From NCBI GenBank assembly GCA_947470895.1, contig CANIVF010000037.1:1-37545 (forward strand): 37,545 nucleotides of DNA, written 5' to 3'. Each line of letters begins with the position of its first letter. Position 1 is the first letter of the stretch. This stretch comes from Bacteroidota bacterium. Lineage in GTDB: Bacteria; Bacteroidota; Bacteroidia; Cytophagales; Cyclobacteriaceae. Positions 1 to 6,645 of the stretch are shown piece by piece. The notes below the pieces were generated by a model, which saw only the letters and a list, made by a program, of their open reading frames with translations, did no database searches and had not been told where the DNA came from. The position numbers and the translations under genes are program-made.

Positions 1-132
1 ATGTTATACTCCTTCCTGGGCACTTGCAAAATCAATGGCGTCAATCCCTTTGAATGGCTACGAGCAACACTCGAAAAAATACCAACCCATCCAGTGAATA
101 GATTAACCGAATTGTTACCTGGCAAGGTGTAG
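1..132 (+). CDS. IS66 family transposase, C-terminal fragment
   Basis: Frame 1 reads 43 residues to a TAG stop with no interruption. The translation contains YSFLGTCKINGVNPFEWLRA followed by an HPVNRLTELLP segment. This matches the short conserved C-terminal domain of IS66 transposases (TnpC), which typically reads like Y-S-hydrophobic-x-x-T-A/C-K-hNGhNP and ends with HPVNRhxELLP. The DDE catalytic core is not in the window. The ATG at position 1 is probably an internal methionine, since a full TnpC is about 500 residues. Transposition is the known role of the family; whether this copy is active cannot be told. Confidence 0.8.
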   Translation: MLYSFLGTCKINGVNPFEWLRATLEKIPTHPVNRLTELLPGKV

Positions 133-148
133 TTTAGCGGGTGCTTAC
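1..148 (+). mobile_element. Right end of an IS66-family insertion sequence (cut by window edge)
   Basis: The window opens inside the end of an IS66-type transposase gene. Its stop codon is at 130-132, and the sequence CGGGTGCTTAC follows at 138-148. Read on the other strand this starts GTAAGC, which fits my recollection of IS66-family termini. I therefore place the element's right end at about 148. The left part lies outside the window, so neither the partner inverted repeat nor the 8-bp target duplication typical of the family can be checked. The element may be intact or a remnant. Confidence 0.6.
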
Positions 149-267
149 GTGGCAACGGCTGCTTAATTTTGTTGAAAAAGTACTCTTAGTGGCTCTTGCT
201 TTAAGCTAAAAGAAACAGGAAAAAATGATCTCCTATTCGTTTTAAATGCCAGTTTGCAAAGCTCACC

Positions 268-585
268 CTAAACAAGGCGTTTATGAAGAAGCTTGCCGGT
301 AATGAAAGTAAAGAATGACAAATGAATAATCCCGAATCCTAGCAAAATGAAAACTTGAACCATCCTCTCTTTTCCCGCGACTACGAGTAATGTTTTTCCA
401 TCCCCCATGACCTCCATGATATTAAAGAGGTGAATCAGGCAGAACATAAATAAAAACCCAGCCCACGCTGCTTCGAATATGCCCAATTGCATTAGCATTA
501 AATAATCATTTACTTTTGAAAATTTCCCAAGTAATCGAAATACAAAGGCAAGGATAGCCAGATTAACTACCAATAATGCTATCAT
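268..585 (-). CDS. Small integral membrane protein, unknown
   Basis: A 105-residue hydrophobic protein with about three predicted membrane segments: residues 2-20, about 35-55, and 75-97 before a basic end (KLLHKRLV). The start overlaps the end of the upstream minus-strand gene by 4 bp (ATGA type), so the two are probably translationally coupled. I do not recognise the family. The length, topology and coupling to a MotA/TolQ/ExbB-like gene suggest a partner subunit in the same complex, but it lacks the single N-terminal membrane anchor plus periplasmic domain expected of an ExbD/TolR protein. The function is open. Confidence 0.6.
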   Translation of the reverse strand: MIALLVVNLAILAFVFRLLGKFSKVNDYLMLMQLGIFEAAWAGFLFMFCLIHLFNIMEVMGDGKTLLVVAGKERMVQVFILLGFGIIHLSFFTFITGKLLHKRLV

Positions 586-971
586 TGTTGAGAGGAATGG
601 GCACTATCAGACAATTTCAAAATAATGTAAGCTAATTGCGAGATACAAAGTATCGCCAGACCATAGACTACATTTAACGCGGCTACTTTTAGCCCACCAC
701 AAATTACTGGAAATGGGATAATTTCCGGTGAATTCTCAAGTGCATTAAAGGCTTGAATTAAGCCAACGACAGTTCCAAAAGCCCCATAAGCAGCGGCCAA
801 TCCTCCAATTTGCTTGATAGTGACCAGCCATTTTGAATGGACCAGTTTCTTTTGGCTTCGCGCAATTAACACATAAATTATAAGACCGATATTCACGATC
901 AGCAGTACTAGGAGTGGATACATAAAGACGGATCCTCCCTCAATGTGTAGTTCAAAGAATCTGGTTAGCAT
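582..971 (-). CDS. MotA/TolQ/ExbB-like proton channel family protein
   Basis: A 129-residue membrane protein. After a short polar N-terminus, EGGSVFMYPLLVLLIVNIGL forms the first membrane segment. A cytoplasmic basic stretch follows (ARSQKKLVHSKW), then a Gly/Ala-rich pair of helices around GAFGTVVGLIQAFNAL and LKVAALNVVYGLAIL. The G-x-F/L-G-T-V-x-G-h-h-x-x-F motif and the later A-L-x-x-x-x-x-G-L-x-h pattern are hallmarks of the MotA/TolQ/ExbB family, which uses proton or sodium flow to power outer-membrane or surface machinery. It is shorter than classical ExbB (about 220-240 residues). The start follows a divergent 220-bp gap shared with the histidine kinase gene. No ExbD/TolR or TonB gene adjoins it here. 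Confidence 0.7.
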   Translation of the reverse strand: MLTRFFELHIEGGSVFMYPLLVLLIVNIGLIIYVLIARSQKKLVHSKWLVTIKQIGGLAAAYGAFGTVVGLIQAFNALENSPEIIPFPVICGGLKVAALNVVYGLAILCISQLAYIILKLSDSAHSSQQ

Positions 972-1191
972 AGGTTTAAAGTTTAGTTTTTAAATTTATT
1001 TAGACAAGCTTAGTAAGAAATTTAATGGGATAATTGTTTTGTTGACTAATGAATACAGTACTGTTGGAAACGTTGCACTAAACGTGGCTTATGGCGAAAG
1101 CGTGATTAAAATTGTCGAATGGGAGTCATAAGTATTTCTTTAAAGTATTTTCAGGGTTGAAATCGGTAGATTTTGCTAATTATGCAACTCT

Positions 1192-2238
1192 ATGAAGCGC
1201 CTTGATTCGTTATTGGATTATTTCTTTACCCGCCAGCGTTGGGTGATCCATATTCTATTTTGGCTTCTTATTCTCACGTTCTATGTTGTCTTCTTCGGTC
1301 GTAAGAACAGCAACTACTTTCAGACTCTATTCTTTGTTGGATTATTAATGCCTGTAACGATCAGTACCACATACTTTTTGAATTATTACCTGGTACCCAA
1401 ATATCTGATGCGTGATCGATATGGTTTTTTTATTCTGTATTTTATTTACACCCTACTGGGCTCACTGTTCATGGAGATGATGATTGCTATGCTCACGTTT
1501 ATTGTGATGGCCGAAGTGCGGATAAAAGACATGAGTCCCGCTTCGATTGATATTTTTTTCCTGCTTGCTTCTTTGTTAATGGTTGTATTTTTAGGAGTAG
1601 CCATAAAGATGCTGTTGCACTGGCGAAGGTCAAAAGAAGAATATGAAAAGTTGATGCGTGATAAAGTGGAGGCTGAATTAAAGTTTTTAAAGATTCAATT
1701 GAATCCCCATTTTCTATTTAACACCTTAAATAATCTTTATTACCTCACTACAGAAAAATCAGACAAAGCACCACAAGCCATTCTCCAGTTGAGTGAAATG
1801 CTTGATTACGTGATGCACTCCAGCAAATCTGTATTTGTTCCGCTCGAAAAGGAATTGAAACAAGTTGAAAATTACATCGCATTGGAATTATTGCGTTATG
1901 AAGACCGGGTTAACATAACAACAAAATTCTCCGGTGATTTGAATACGTATGAAATTGGTCCTATGATTCTGATTACGTTAATTGAAAATGCATTTAAACA
2001 TGGCGTAATGCCCATCGCTGGAAAGGCGTGGATCAATTTTATTGTTGAGGAGAAAGAAGGGAGCTTATGCATTTCAATCAGCAATAGCGCAAGTAATACC
2101 AAACCAGGTAATGGAATTGGCCTTGAAAATCTGCGAAGCCAATTGCATCACCTTTATAAAGATGGATATCAATTGAACGTTGAGAACACAAAATCGAATG
2201 AATTTTCTGTTAACTTGATTTTGAATCACAAGAAATGA
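1192..2238 (+). CDS. LytS-type sensor histidine kinase (His_kinase family)
   Basis: A 348-residue inner-membrane kinase. The N-terminal half has four hydrophobic segments (roughly residues 18-36, 45-65, 78-105, 118-142). A coiled linker then leads into the His_kinase domain with the phosphoacceptor motif QLNPHFLFNTLNNLYYL (His173). The ATP-binding part follows, with an N box (LITLIENAFKHG) and a G box (GNGIGLENLRSQL). This is the LytS/YehU-like class, common in Bacteroidota, that signals to LytTR regulators. The stop overlaps the start of the response regulator by 4 bp, which supports a cognate pair. It has no recognisable periplasmic sensor domain, so the signal is probably sensed in or near the membrane. 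The target is unknown. Confidence 0.9.
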   Translation: MKRLDSLLDYFFTRQRWVIHILFWLLILTFYVVFFGRKNSNYFQTLFFVGLLMPVTISTTYFLNYYLVPKYLMRDRYGFFILYFIYTLLGSLFMEMMIAMLTFIVMAEVRIKDMSPASIDIFFLLASLLMVVFLGVAIKMLLHWRRSKEEYEKLMRDKVEAELKFLKIQLNPHFLFNTLNNLYYLTTEKSDKAPQAILQLSEMLDYVMHSSKSVFVPLEKELKQVENYIALELLRYEDRVNITTKFSGDLNTYEIGPMILITLIENAFKHGVMPIAGKAWINFIVEEKEGSLCISISNSASNTKPGNGIGLENLRSQLHHLYKDGYQLNVENTKSNEFSVNLILNHKK

Positions 2239-2951
2239 AATTCAAATACCTCATTGTTGATGATGAACCTTTGGCACGCAAACTTATTGCTTCTCATGCT
2301 TCTAAAATTGAAGGCCTTGAGCTAGTGGGTGAGTGTGGCAATGCGATTGAAGCCGCCAACCTGTTGCGCACAAGATCTGTCGATCTAATCTTCCTCGATA
2401 TTCAAATGCCAGAGATGACAGGATTTCAATTTGCAAGCACACTTAAGAATCCGCCTGCGATTATTCTCACCACGGCATTTCGTCACTATGCACCGGAGGC
2501 CTTTGATCTAAACGTGGTTGACTATTTGTTAAAACCGATTTCATTTGAGCGTTTGTTAAAGTCGGTGAACAAGTTTTTTGATCTTGAAGCGGGAAAGGAA
2601 AAGTCAGTTACATCGGTTACGCATGAAGAACAGCGATTTGTTCACATTAAAGCAGATCGTAAAATCCATAAAGTAGGTGAAGCAGAAATACTCTATATAG
2701 AAAGTTTGGATGATTATGTGAAGGTTCATACCAAAGAAATGATACTGATTACGCGTGAGAATATTTCGACTCTTGAAGAGAAACTTCCTTATCCGCCTTT
2801 TGTGCGCATTCATCGCTCCTTTATAATTAATATTAATTGGGTGAGGACGATATCCAATGATGGAATTGAACTAAATGGAAAGGAACTTCCTTTTGGCCGG
2901 GCATTTAAAAAATCAGCCTTGAATCAATTGTCGGTCAGAAATTTGAAATAA
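2235..2951 (+). CDS. LytTR family DNA-binding response regulator
   Basis: A 238-residue two-domain regulator. The N-terminal receiver domain (about 1-120) shows the acidic pocket D9-D10, phosphoacceptor Asp55 in FLDIQMPEMTG, Thr80 and Lys100 in the LLKP motif. The C-terminal LytTR domain (about 136-235) contains the family pattern ILYIESLDDYVKVHT and FVRIHRSFIININWV, which binds DNA through beta strands rather than a helix-turn-helix. It overlaps the kinase gene by 4 bp, so the two are expressed together. No LytTR-type direct repeat was recognised nearby, so the regulon is not visible from this window. Confidence 0.92.
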   Translation: MKFKYLIVDDEPLARKLIASHASKIEGLELVGECGNAIEAANLLRTRSVDLIFLDIQMPEMTGFQFASTLKNPPAIILTTAFRHYAPEAFDLNVVDYLLKPISFERLLKSVNKFFDLEAGKEKSVTSVTHEEQRFVHIKADRKIHKVGEAEILYIESLDDYVKVHTKEMILITRENISTLEEKLPYPPFVRIHRSFIININWVRTISNDGIELNGKELPFGRAFKKSALNQLSVRNLK

Positions 2952-3158
2952 ATATGTGAAGGTCCTGCAACTTTATTCCCATTTTTCCGTGATATTTAGT
3001 CACTGAAATTACAACGAACTATGATTCTGGTATTCTAATTCAGCCGTGCAGACTTCCTCTTTTTGAAGGATTCGGTTGAATTTTTGGTTACGCAACAAAG
3101 TGTCTTTTACCTGCGGCACCTGCCAGTTTAATTCATTAATTTAATTTTTCTTTTTAGC

Positions 3159-4568
3159 ATGAAAGCAGCTTTTACAAAAACCGCTTCACTATTTTGTTTA
3201 TTCAAGGAAGCACTCCGGGGCTCTGAAGAGGACTTCACGGAAGTCAGCATTAACAAAGCTATATTTCTTTTAGCCATTCCAATGATTGTGGAGATGGGCA
3301 TGGAATCCATCTTTGCCGTTGTTGATATATTTTTTGTTAGTATGCTCAACGACAGCAATGCCGTAGCAGCCGTTGGATATACGGAATCTGTTCTTAGTAT
3401 TTTGTATTCACTCGCGATGGGCCTGGGTATGGGCGCCACCGCCATCGTTGCGCGCAGAGTTGGAGAACACGATAAAGTAGGAGCTAGCTCTGCGGCAGTG
3501 CAAGCCTTATACCTGGGGTTTGGAGTGTCCTTTATCATCAGTATGATTGGTATGTTCTTTTATAAAGACATCCTTCTGCTCATGGGCGCATCGCACGATG
3601 TGATCTCCTCCAGTTCTTCTTATGCTTTCTGGATGTTTACAGGCAATTATACCGTTACATTCCTTTTTCTGATCAACGCCATTTTTAGAGGCGCTGGCAA
3701 TGCAGCCATAGCGATGAAGGCGTTGATGCTGGCAAACATTCTCAATATCATTTTAGATCCCATATTCATTTTTGGTTGGGGGCCAATACCAGCTATGGGT
3801 GTTGAAGGTGCAGCCATTGCTACCAATATTGGAAGAGGTACAGGCGTATTATTTCAATTGTATTTTTTATTGAATGGTCGCAGCATTATCAAAATAGGAT
3901 GGAATAATCTTGCCATCAAATCATCGATTATATTCAATGTAATTAAAGTGTCCGGTGGCAGCATCCTTCAGTTTATCATTGGTTCTGCCAGTTGGATATT
4001 TCTGATGAAGCTGATGTCATTTTTTGGTGAGGATGCGGTGGCAGGTTACACGATTGCGATACGCGTTTTTATTTTCACGCTCTTGCCATCGTGGGGGCTG
4101 GCCAATGCAGGTGCTACGCTGGTTGGGCAAAATCTTGGGGCGTTGCGACCTGATCGGGCAGAAACATCGGTATGGAGAGCTGCTTATATCAATGCATTCG
4201 TTATGGCTTTTGTCATGATCTTATTTCTAACTATTGCCCCGCAAATTATTGGGTTATTTACCAATCAGCCTGACGTAATGAAATATGGTGTGCAGGCACT
4301 TCGCTATGTAAGTCTTGGATACATTTTCTATGGCTATGGAATGGTGGTGGTACAGGGTTTGAACGGAGCAGGAGACACTTATACACCGACCATTCTTAAC
4401 ATATTTGGCTTCTGGATATTTCAAATACCGTTTGCCTATATGGCAGTTAATCTCCTGAATTGGGGACCAAAAGGAGTATTCATCGCCATTGTATTGGCGG
4501 AAACATTTATGGCGATTGCCGGGATCATTATTTTCCGTAGAGGAAAGTGGAAGACTGTGAAAATTTAG
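3159..4568 (+). CDS. MATE family efflux transporter
   Basis: A 469-residue polytopic membrane protein with about twelve hydrophobic segments in two similar halves. MATE proteins export drugs or metabolites in exchange for Na+ or H+. Supporting features are the N-terminal pattern IFLLAIPMIVEMGMESIFAV, the loop DIFFVSMLND, the ALMLANILNIILDPIFIFGW segment typical of the NorM/DinF-like branch, and the second-half element GLANAGATLVGQNLGA. The soluble leader FKEALRGSEEDFTEVSINKA before the first helix is, as I recall, common in Bacteroidota members, which supports this start; there is no clear Shine-Dalgarno site. It lies 207 bp after the LytTR gene and is not obviously linked to it. The substrate is unknown. 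Confidence 0.92.
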   Translation: MKAAFTKTASLFCLFKEALRGSEEDFTEVSINKAIFLLAIPMIVEMGMESIFAVVDIFFVSMLNDSNAVAAVGYTESVLSILYSLAMGLGMGATAIVARRVGEHDKVGASSAAVQALYLGFGVSFIISMIGMFFYKDILLLMGASHDVISSSSSYAFWMFTGNYTVTFLFLINAIFRGAGNAAIAMKALMLANILNIILDPIFIFGWGPIPAMGVEGAAIATNIGRGTGVLFQLYFLLNGRSIIKIGWNNLAIKSSIIFNVIKVSGGSILQFIIGSASWIFLMKLMSFFGEDAVAGYTIAIRVFIFTLLPSWGLANAGATLVGQNLGALRPDRAETSVWRAAYINAFVMAFVMILFLTIAPQIIGLFTNQPDVMKYGVQALRYVSLGYIFYGYGMVVVQGLNGAGDTYTPTILNIFGFWIFQIPFAYMAVNLLNWGPKGVFIAIVLAETFMAIAGIIIFRRGKWKTVKI

Positions 4569-4572
4569 TAGT

Positions 4573-4642
4573 TACTGGATACCGGATGCTTGATTATTCC
4601 ATACCTGAGATCGGCAATCACGAACCTAGTATCCAAGTATCA
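4573..4642. repeat. Degenerate 7-bp tandem repeat between convergent genes
   Basis: After the MATE stop the sequence falls into 7-bp steps, TACTGGA then TACCGGA then TGCTTGA. It then decays and returns in inverted orientation as GTATCCA then AGTATCA. TGGATAC (4576-4582) and GTATCCA (4629-4635) are exact inverted 7-mers. The block fills the gap between two converging genes and touches the stop codon of the downstream minus-strand gene. The periodicity is imperfect, so this is weaker than the AGCTTGA-type blocks elsewhere in the window. Confidence 0.5.
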
Positions 4643-4912
4643 ACTATTTTCTTTTTTCTTAAAAGCCGATTTGAATGCGTTCTCTAATTCAGATCCAGCT
4701 TTCTTAAGACTGATTTCTACTTCTTTCCAACGCTCTTTATTTTCAGCTTCCTTTTTAAGTTTTTCGGCAGCTGCTTTTAATTCTTCATATTTAAGTTGCA
4801 GGTCTGCTTCGGCACGGGTTCCTGCATCTTTTACTTCGACCAGAAACTGATCCATTTTTTTGCCGAATTCCTTGAAAAACTTTTCTGCTTTTCCTTCTTC
4901 ATTTGTTTCCAT
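4640..4912 (-). CDS. Small charged coiled-coil protein, unknown
   Basis: A 90-residue soluble protein, very rich in Lys and Glu, with no signal peptide or membrane segment. From about residue 8 to 85 it should be one long alpha-helix or coiled coil, for example KYEELKAAAEKLKKEAENKE and SLKKAGSELENAFKSAFKKK. It is transcribed divergently from the next gene with 41 bp between them, and its stop touches the heptad block. Composition alone could suggest a small nucleoid-, envelope- or stress-associated helical protein, but I recognise no family. Confidence 0.7.
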   Translation of the reverse strand: METNEEGKAEKFFKEFGKKMDQFLVEVKDAGTRAEADLQLKYEELKAAAEKLKKEAENKERWKEVEISLKKAGSELENAFKSAFKKKENS

Positions 4913-4953
4913 AGCTAATTTATTTTTTCACCTTACTAAACTAATCATTTCTT

Positions 4954-5643
4954 ATGACTGACCAACAAGATCCACTTGATCAAATCCAATTCATGCTTGA
5001 AAGTAAATCATCGGCCAAACAGGTAACCTATAAGAATTTACTCACATCATTTGATCTTCTGGCAAAAGAGTCAAAGCGCATCGTTACCGAGTTAAAGAAA
5101 AGGGTAAAACCTGGTGATGAAGATGTTACTGTTGATTTTAAGCTTGTGAATGAAAATGAATTTCAGGTGAAGCTGGCGGGCGATCTTTTGGTGTTTGTGC
5201 TTCATACCAATGTGGTCACATTTTCGGAAGATCATCCTTTGATGCAATCCGATTACATCAAGGGAAAGGAGATCAACCGGTATTTCGGTCAGATCATGAT
5301 TTATAATTTCATGTCGGATTCTATCAAGTATAATCGCATGAATGACCCTGGGTATTTATTAGCGCGAATCCTGATCAATCATGAAAATCGTTTTTTGCTG
5401 GAGGGTGAAGGGCAGCTGGGATTTTTATACGACGCCACATCTCAGACAGCGATATCGGAAGTAGATTTAAACAACATCGTTAAACAGGCCTTAAAAATTG
5501 CCATTGAAAATGATCTGATGGCGCCTCCGTTTCCGGATGTTCGGTTTATTACAGTCTATCAAAAAAATGAAAAAACCCAGGAATTAGGAGCAGGCCAGAA
5601 AATTGGCTTTAAAATGAGTTACCAGAGTTCAACGAATAGTTAA
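4954..5643 (+). CDS. Conserved-looking hypothetical cytosolic protein
   Basis: A 229-residue protein without signal peptide or membrane segments. The N-terminus (about 1-50) looks helical (LDQIQFMLESKSSAKQVTYK, KESKRIVTELKKRV). The remainder alternates beta and helix, with segments such as LVNENEFQVKLAGDLLVFVL, NRFLLEGEGQLGFLYDA and FPDVRFITVYQKNEK. The base composition and codon use are like the neighbours, so it is a real gene, but I recognise no domain and no catalytic motif. It is followed after 62 bp by the promoter and genes of the small lipoprotein/cmk unit. Genome neighbours give no functional hint. Confidence 0.75.
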   Translation: MTDQQDPLDQIQFMLESKSSAKQVTYKNLLTSFDLLAKESKRIVTELKKRVKPGDEDVTVDFKLVNENEFQVKLAGDLLVFVLHTNVVTFSEDHPLMQSDYIKGKEINRYFGQIMIYNFMSDSIKYNRMNDPGYLLARILINHENRFLLEGEGQLGFLYDATSQTAISEVDLNNIVKQALKIAIENDLMAPPFPDVRFITVYQKNEKTQELGAGQKIGFKMSYQSSTNS

Positions 5644-5657
5644 TTTATCGAAAGAGC

Positions 5658-5689
5658 TTTGGGACGTTGCTATGTATAGAATACATTTG
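5658..5689 (+). promoter_or_regulatory. Candidate Bacteroidota sigma-A promoter for lipoprotein-cmk
   Basis: TTTG at 5658-5661 and TACATTTG at 5682-5689, separated by 20 nt, match the Bacteroidota primary promoter consensus (TTTG or TTG near -33, TAnnTTTG near -7). Transcription would start around 5696, giving a leader of about 10 nt before the ATG at 5706. This is a sequence match only. Confidence 0.55.
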
Positions 5690-5705
5690 GCTAACTTTTT
5701 TAAGC

Positions 5706-5846
5706 ATGTTGAAATTTAAAGTTATTTCACTTCTGATTGTCATTTGTATGATGTCTTGTGCATCAGGGCAACAAGCCTCCTATAAGCCTAAATACAAAAA
5801 GCTTAATCCGGATAAGCCAATACCTTGTCCCATGAAAGATTGCTGA
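5706..5846 (+). CDS. Tiny lipoprotein (46 residues) upstream of cmk
   Basis: The frame encodes a 46-residue protein with a clear lipoprotein signal: basic MLKFK, a hydrophobic run VISLLIVICMM, then the lipobox MMSC with Cys18 as the acylated residue. The mature part is about 28 residues, Lys/Pro/Tyr-rich (SYKPKYKKLNPDKPIPCPMK), and ends in two more cysteines (Cys41 and the C-terminal Cys46). The stop TGA at 5844-5846 is one base before the cmk start, so the two genes are probably co-transcribed, from the promoter at 5658-5689. The function is unknown. I include it because start, signal peptide, spacing and promoter agree. Confidence 0.7.
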   Translation: MLKFKVISLLIVICMMSCASGQQASYKPKYKKLNPDKPIPCPMKDC

Positions 5847-5847
5847 G

Positions 5848-6537
5848 ATGAAGAAGATCATAATTGCTATCGATGGTTATTCAGCATGTGGCAAGAGTAC
5901 AACCGCTAGGGAAGTGGCTAAAGAATTGAATTATCGTTATATTGATTCGGGTGCGATGTATCGCACCGTAACATTATATTTTCTGGATCATCACGTAAGT
6001 CTCACCAATCCCAAAGAAATTGAAAAAGCATTGAGTGAAATTCACATCACGTTTGTAATCAACTCAAAGGGGGCCTCCGAAACCTTTTTAAATGGTATTA
6101 ATATAGAGTCGGCTATCCGCAAGATGAGGATATCCGAACACGTTAGCCTGGTAAGCGCCATGCGGGAAGTGAGATTGGCGATGGTAAAGCAACAACGCAA
6201 ACTGGGCAAGGAGAGAGGTATCGTGATGGATGGCCGTGATATTGGCACAGTCGTTTTTCCGGAGGCTGATTTAAAGATTTTTCTAACTGCCGATATGTTG
6301 GTTAGGGCTTTTCGCAGGCAAAAGGAATTATTAGAAAGGAACGACCTGGTGGACATTGACGAAATCGTTGATAACCTGACTAAACGTGATCAGATTGACA
6401 GTTCCCGTAAGGAAAGCCCTTTGGTAAAGGCCGATGCCGCGATCTCAATCGATACCACCCATATTACTATTGATGAGCAAGTGGACGAAGTAATCAGGCT
6501 TTCTTTGACTAAGATGATACCCGCCCTTAAACGTTAA
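5848..6537 (+). CDS. cmk: Cytidylate kinase
   Basis: A 229-residue (d)CMP kinase, the usual length. It phosphorylates CMP and dCMP with ATP in the cytosol and so feeds RNA, DNA and CDP-lipid synthesis. The P-loop is GYSACGKST (residues 10-18). The next conserved element is YIDSGAMYRTVTL, followed by the NMP-binding domain insert. Next comes GRDIGTVVFPEADLKIFLTA, with the LID-like region RRQKELL following. The C-terminal part DSSRKESPLVKADAAISIDT matches the family end. It begins one base after the stop of the small lipoprotein gene, which suggests coupling. No terminator is evident before the nqr promoter. Confidence 0.96.
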   Translation: MKKIIIAIDGYSACGKSTTAREVAKELNYRYIDSGAMYRTVTLYFLDHHVSLTNPKEIEKALSEIHITFVINSKGASETFLNGINIESAIRKMRISEHVSLVSAMREVRLAMVKQQRKLGKERGIVMDGRDIGTVVFPEADLKIFLTADMLVRAFRRQKELLERNDLVDIDEIVDNLTKRDQIDSSRKESPLVKADAAISIDTTHITIDEQVDEVIRLSLTKMIPALKR

Positions 6538-6580
6538 TCTTAGACATTTAGAAAATCCTCTGCTTAGAGTGATTCTTGTG

Positions 6581-6610
6581 TTTGTAGGTAGAATTTAATT
6601 ACTAATTTTG
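6581..6610 (+). promoter_or_regulatory. Candidate promoter of the nqr operon
   Basis: TTTG at 6581-6584 and TAATTTTG at 6603-6610, 18 nt apart, fit the Bacteroidota promoter consensus. Transcription would begin near 6617, leaving a leader of roughly 30 nt before the nqrA ATG at 6646. No operator or riboswitch is recognisable in the leader. Confidence 0.55.
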
Positions 6611-6645
6611 CCGCGTTCTAAACCAAATTAATTGCCATTCCACTC

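Noticed and set aside
3128-3538. 136-codon antisense frame over the MATE gene start
   Set aside because: The Thr/Ser/Ala-rich product is a mirror of membrane-helix codons; the MATE protein is unambiguous.
4590-4850. Plus-strand frame opposite the coiled-coil gene
   Set aside because: Phe/Ser-rich product typical of the complement of a Lys/Glu-rich gene.
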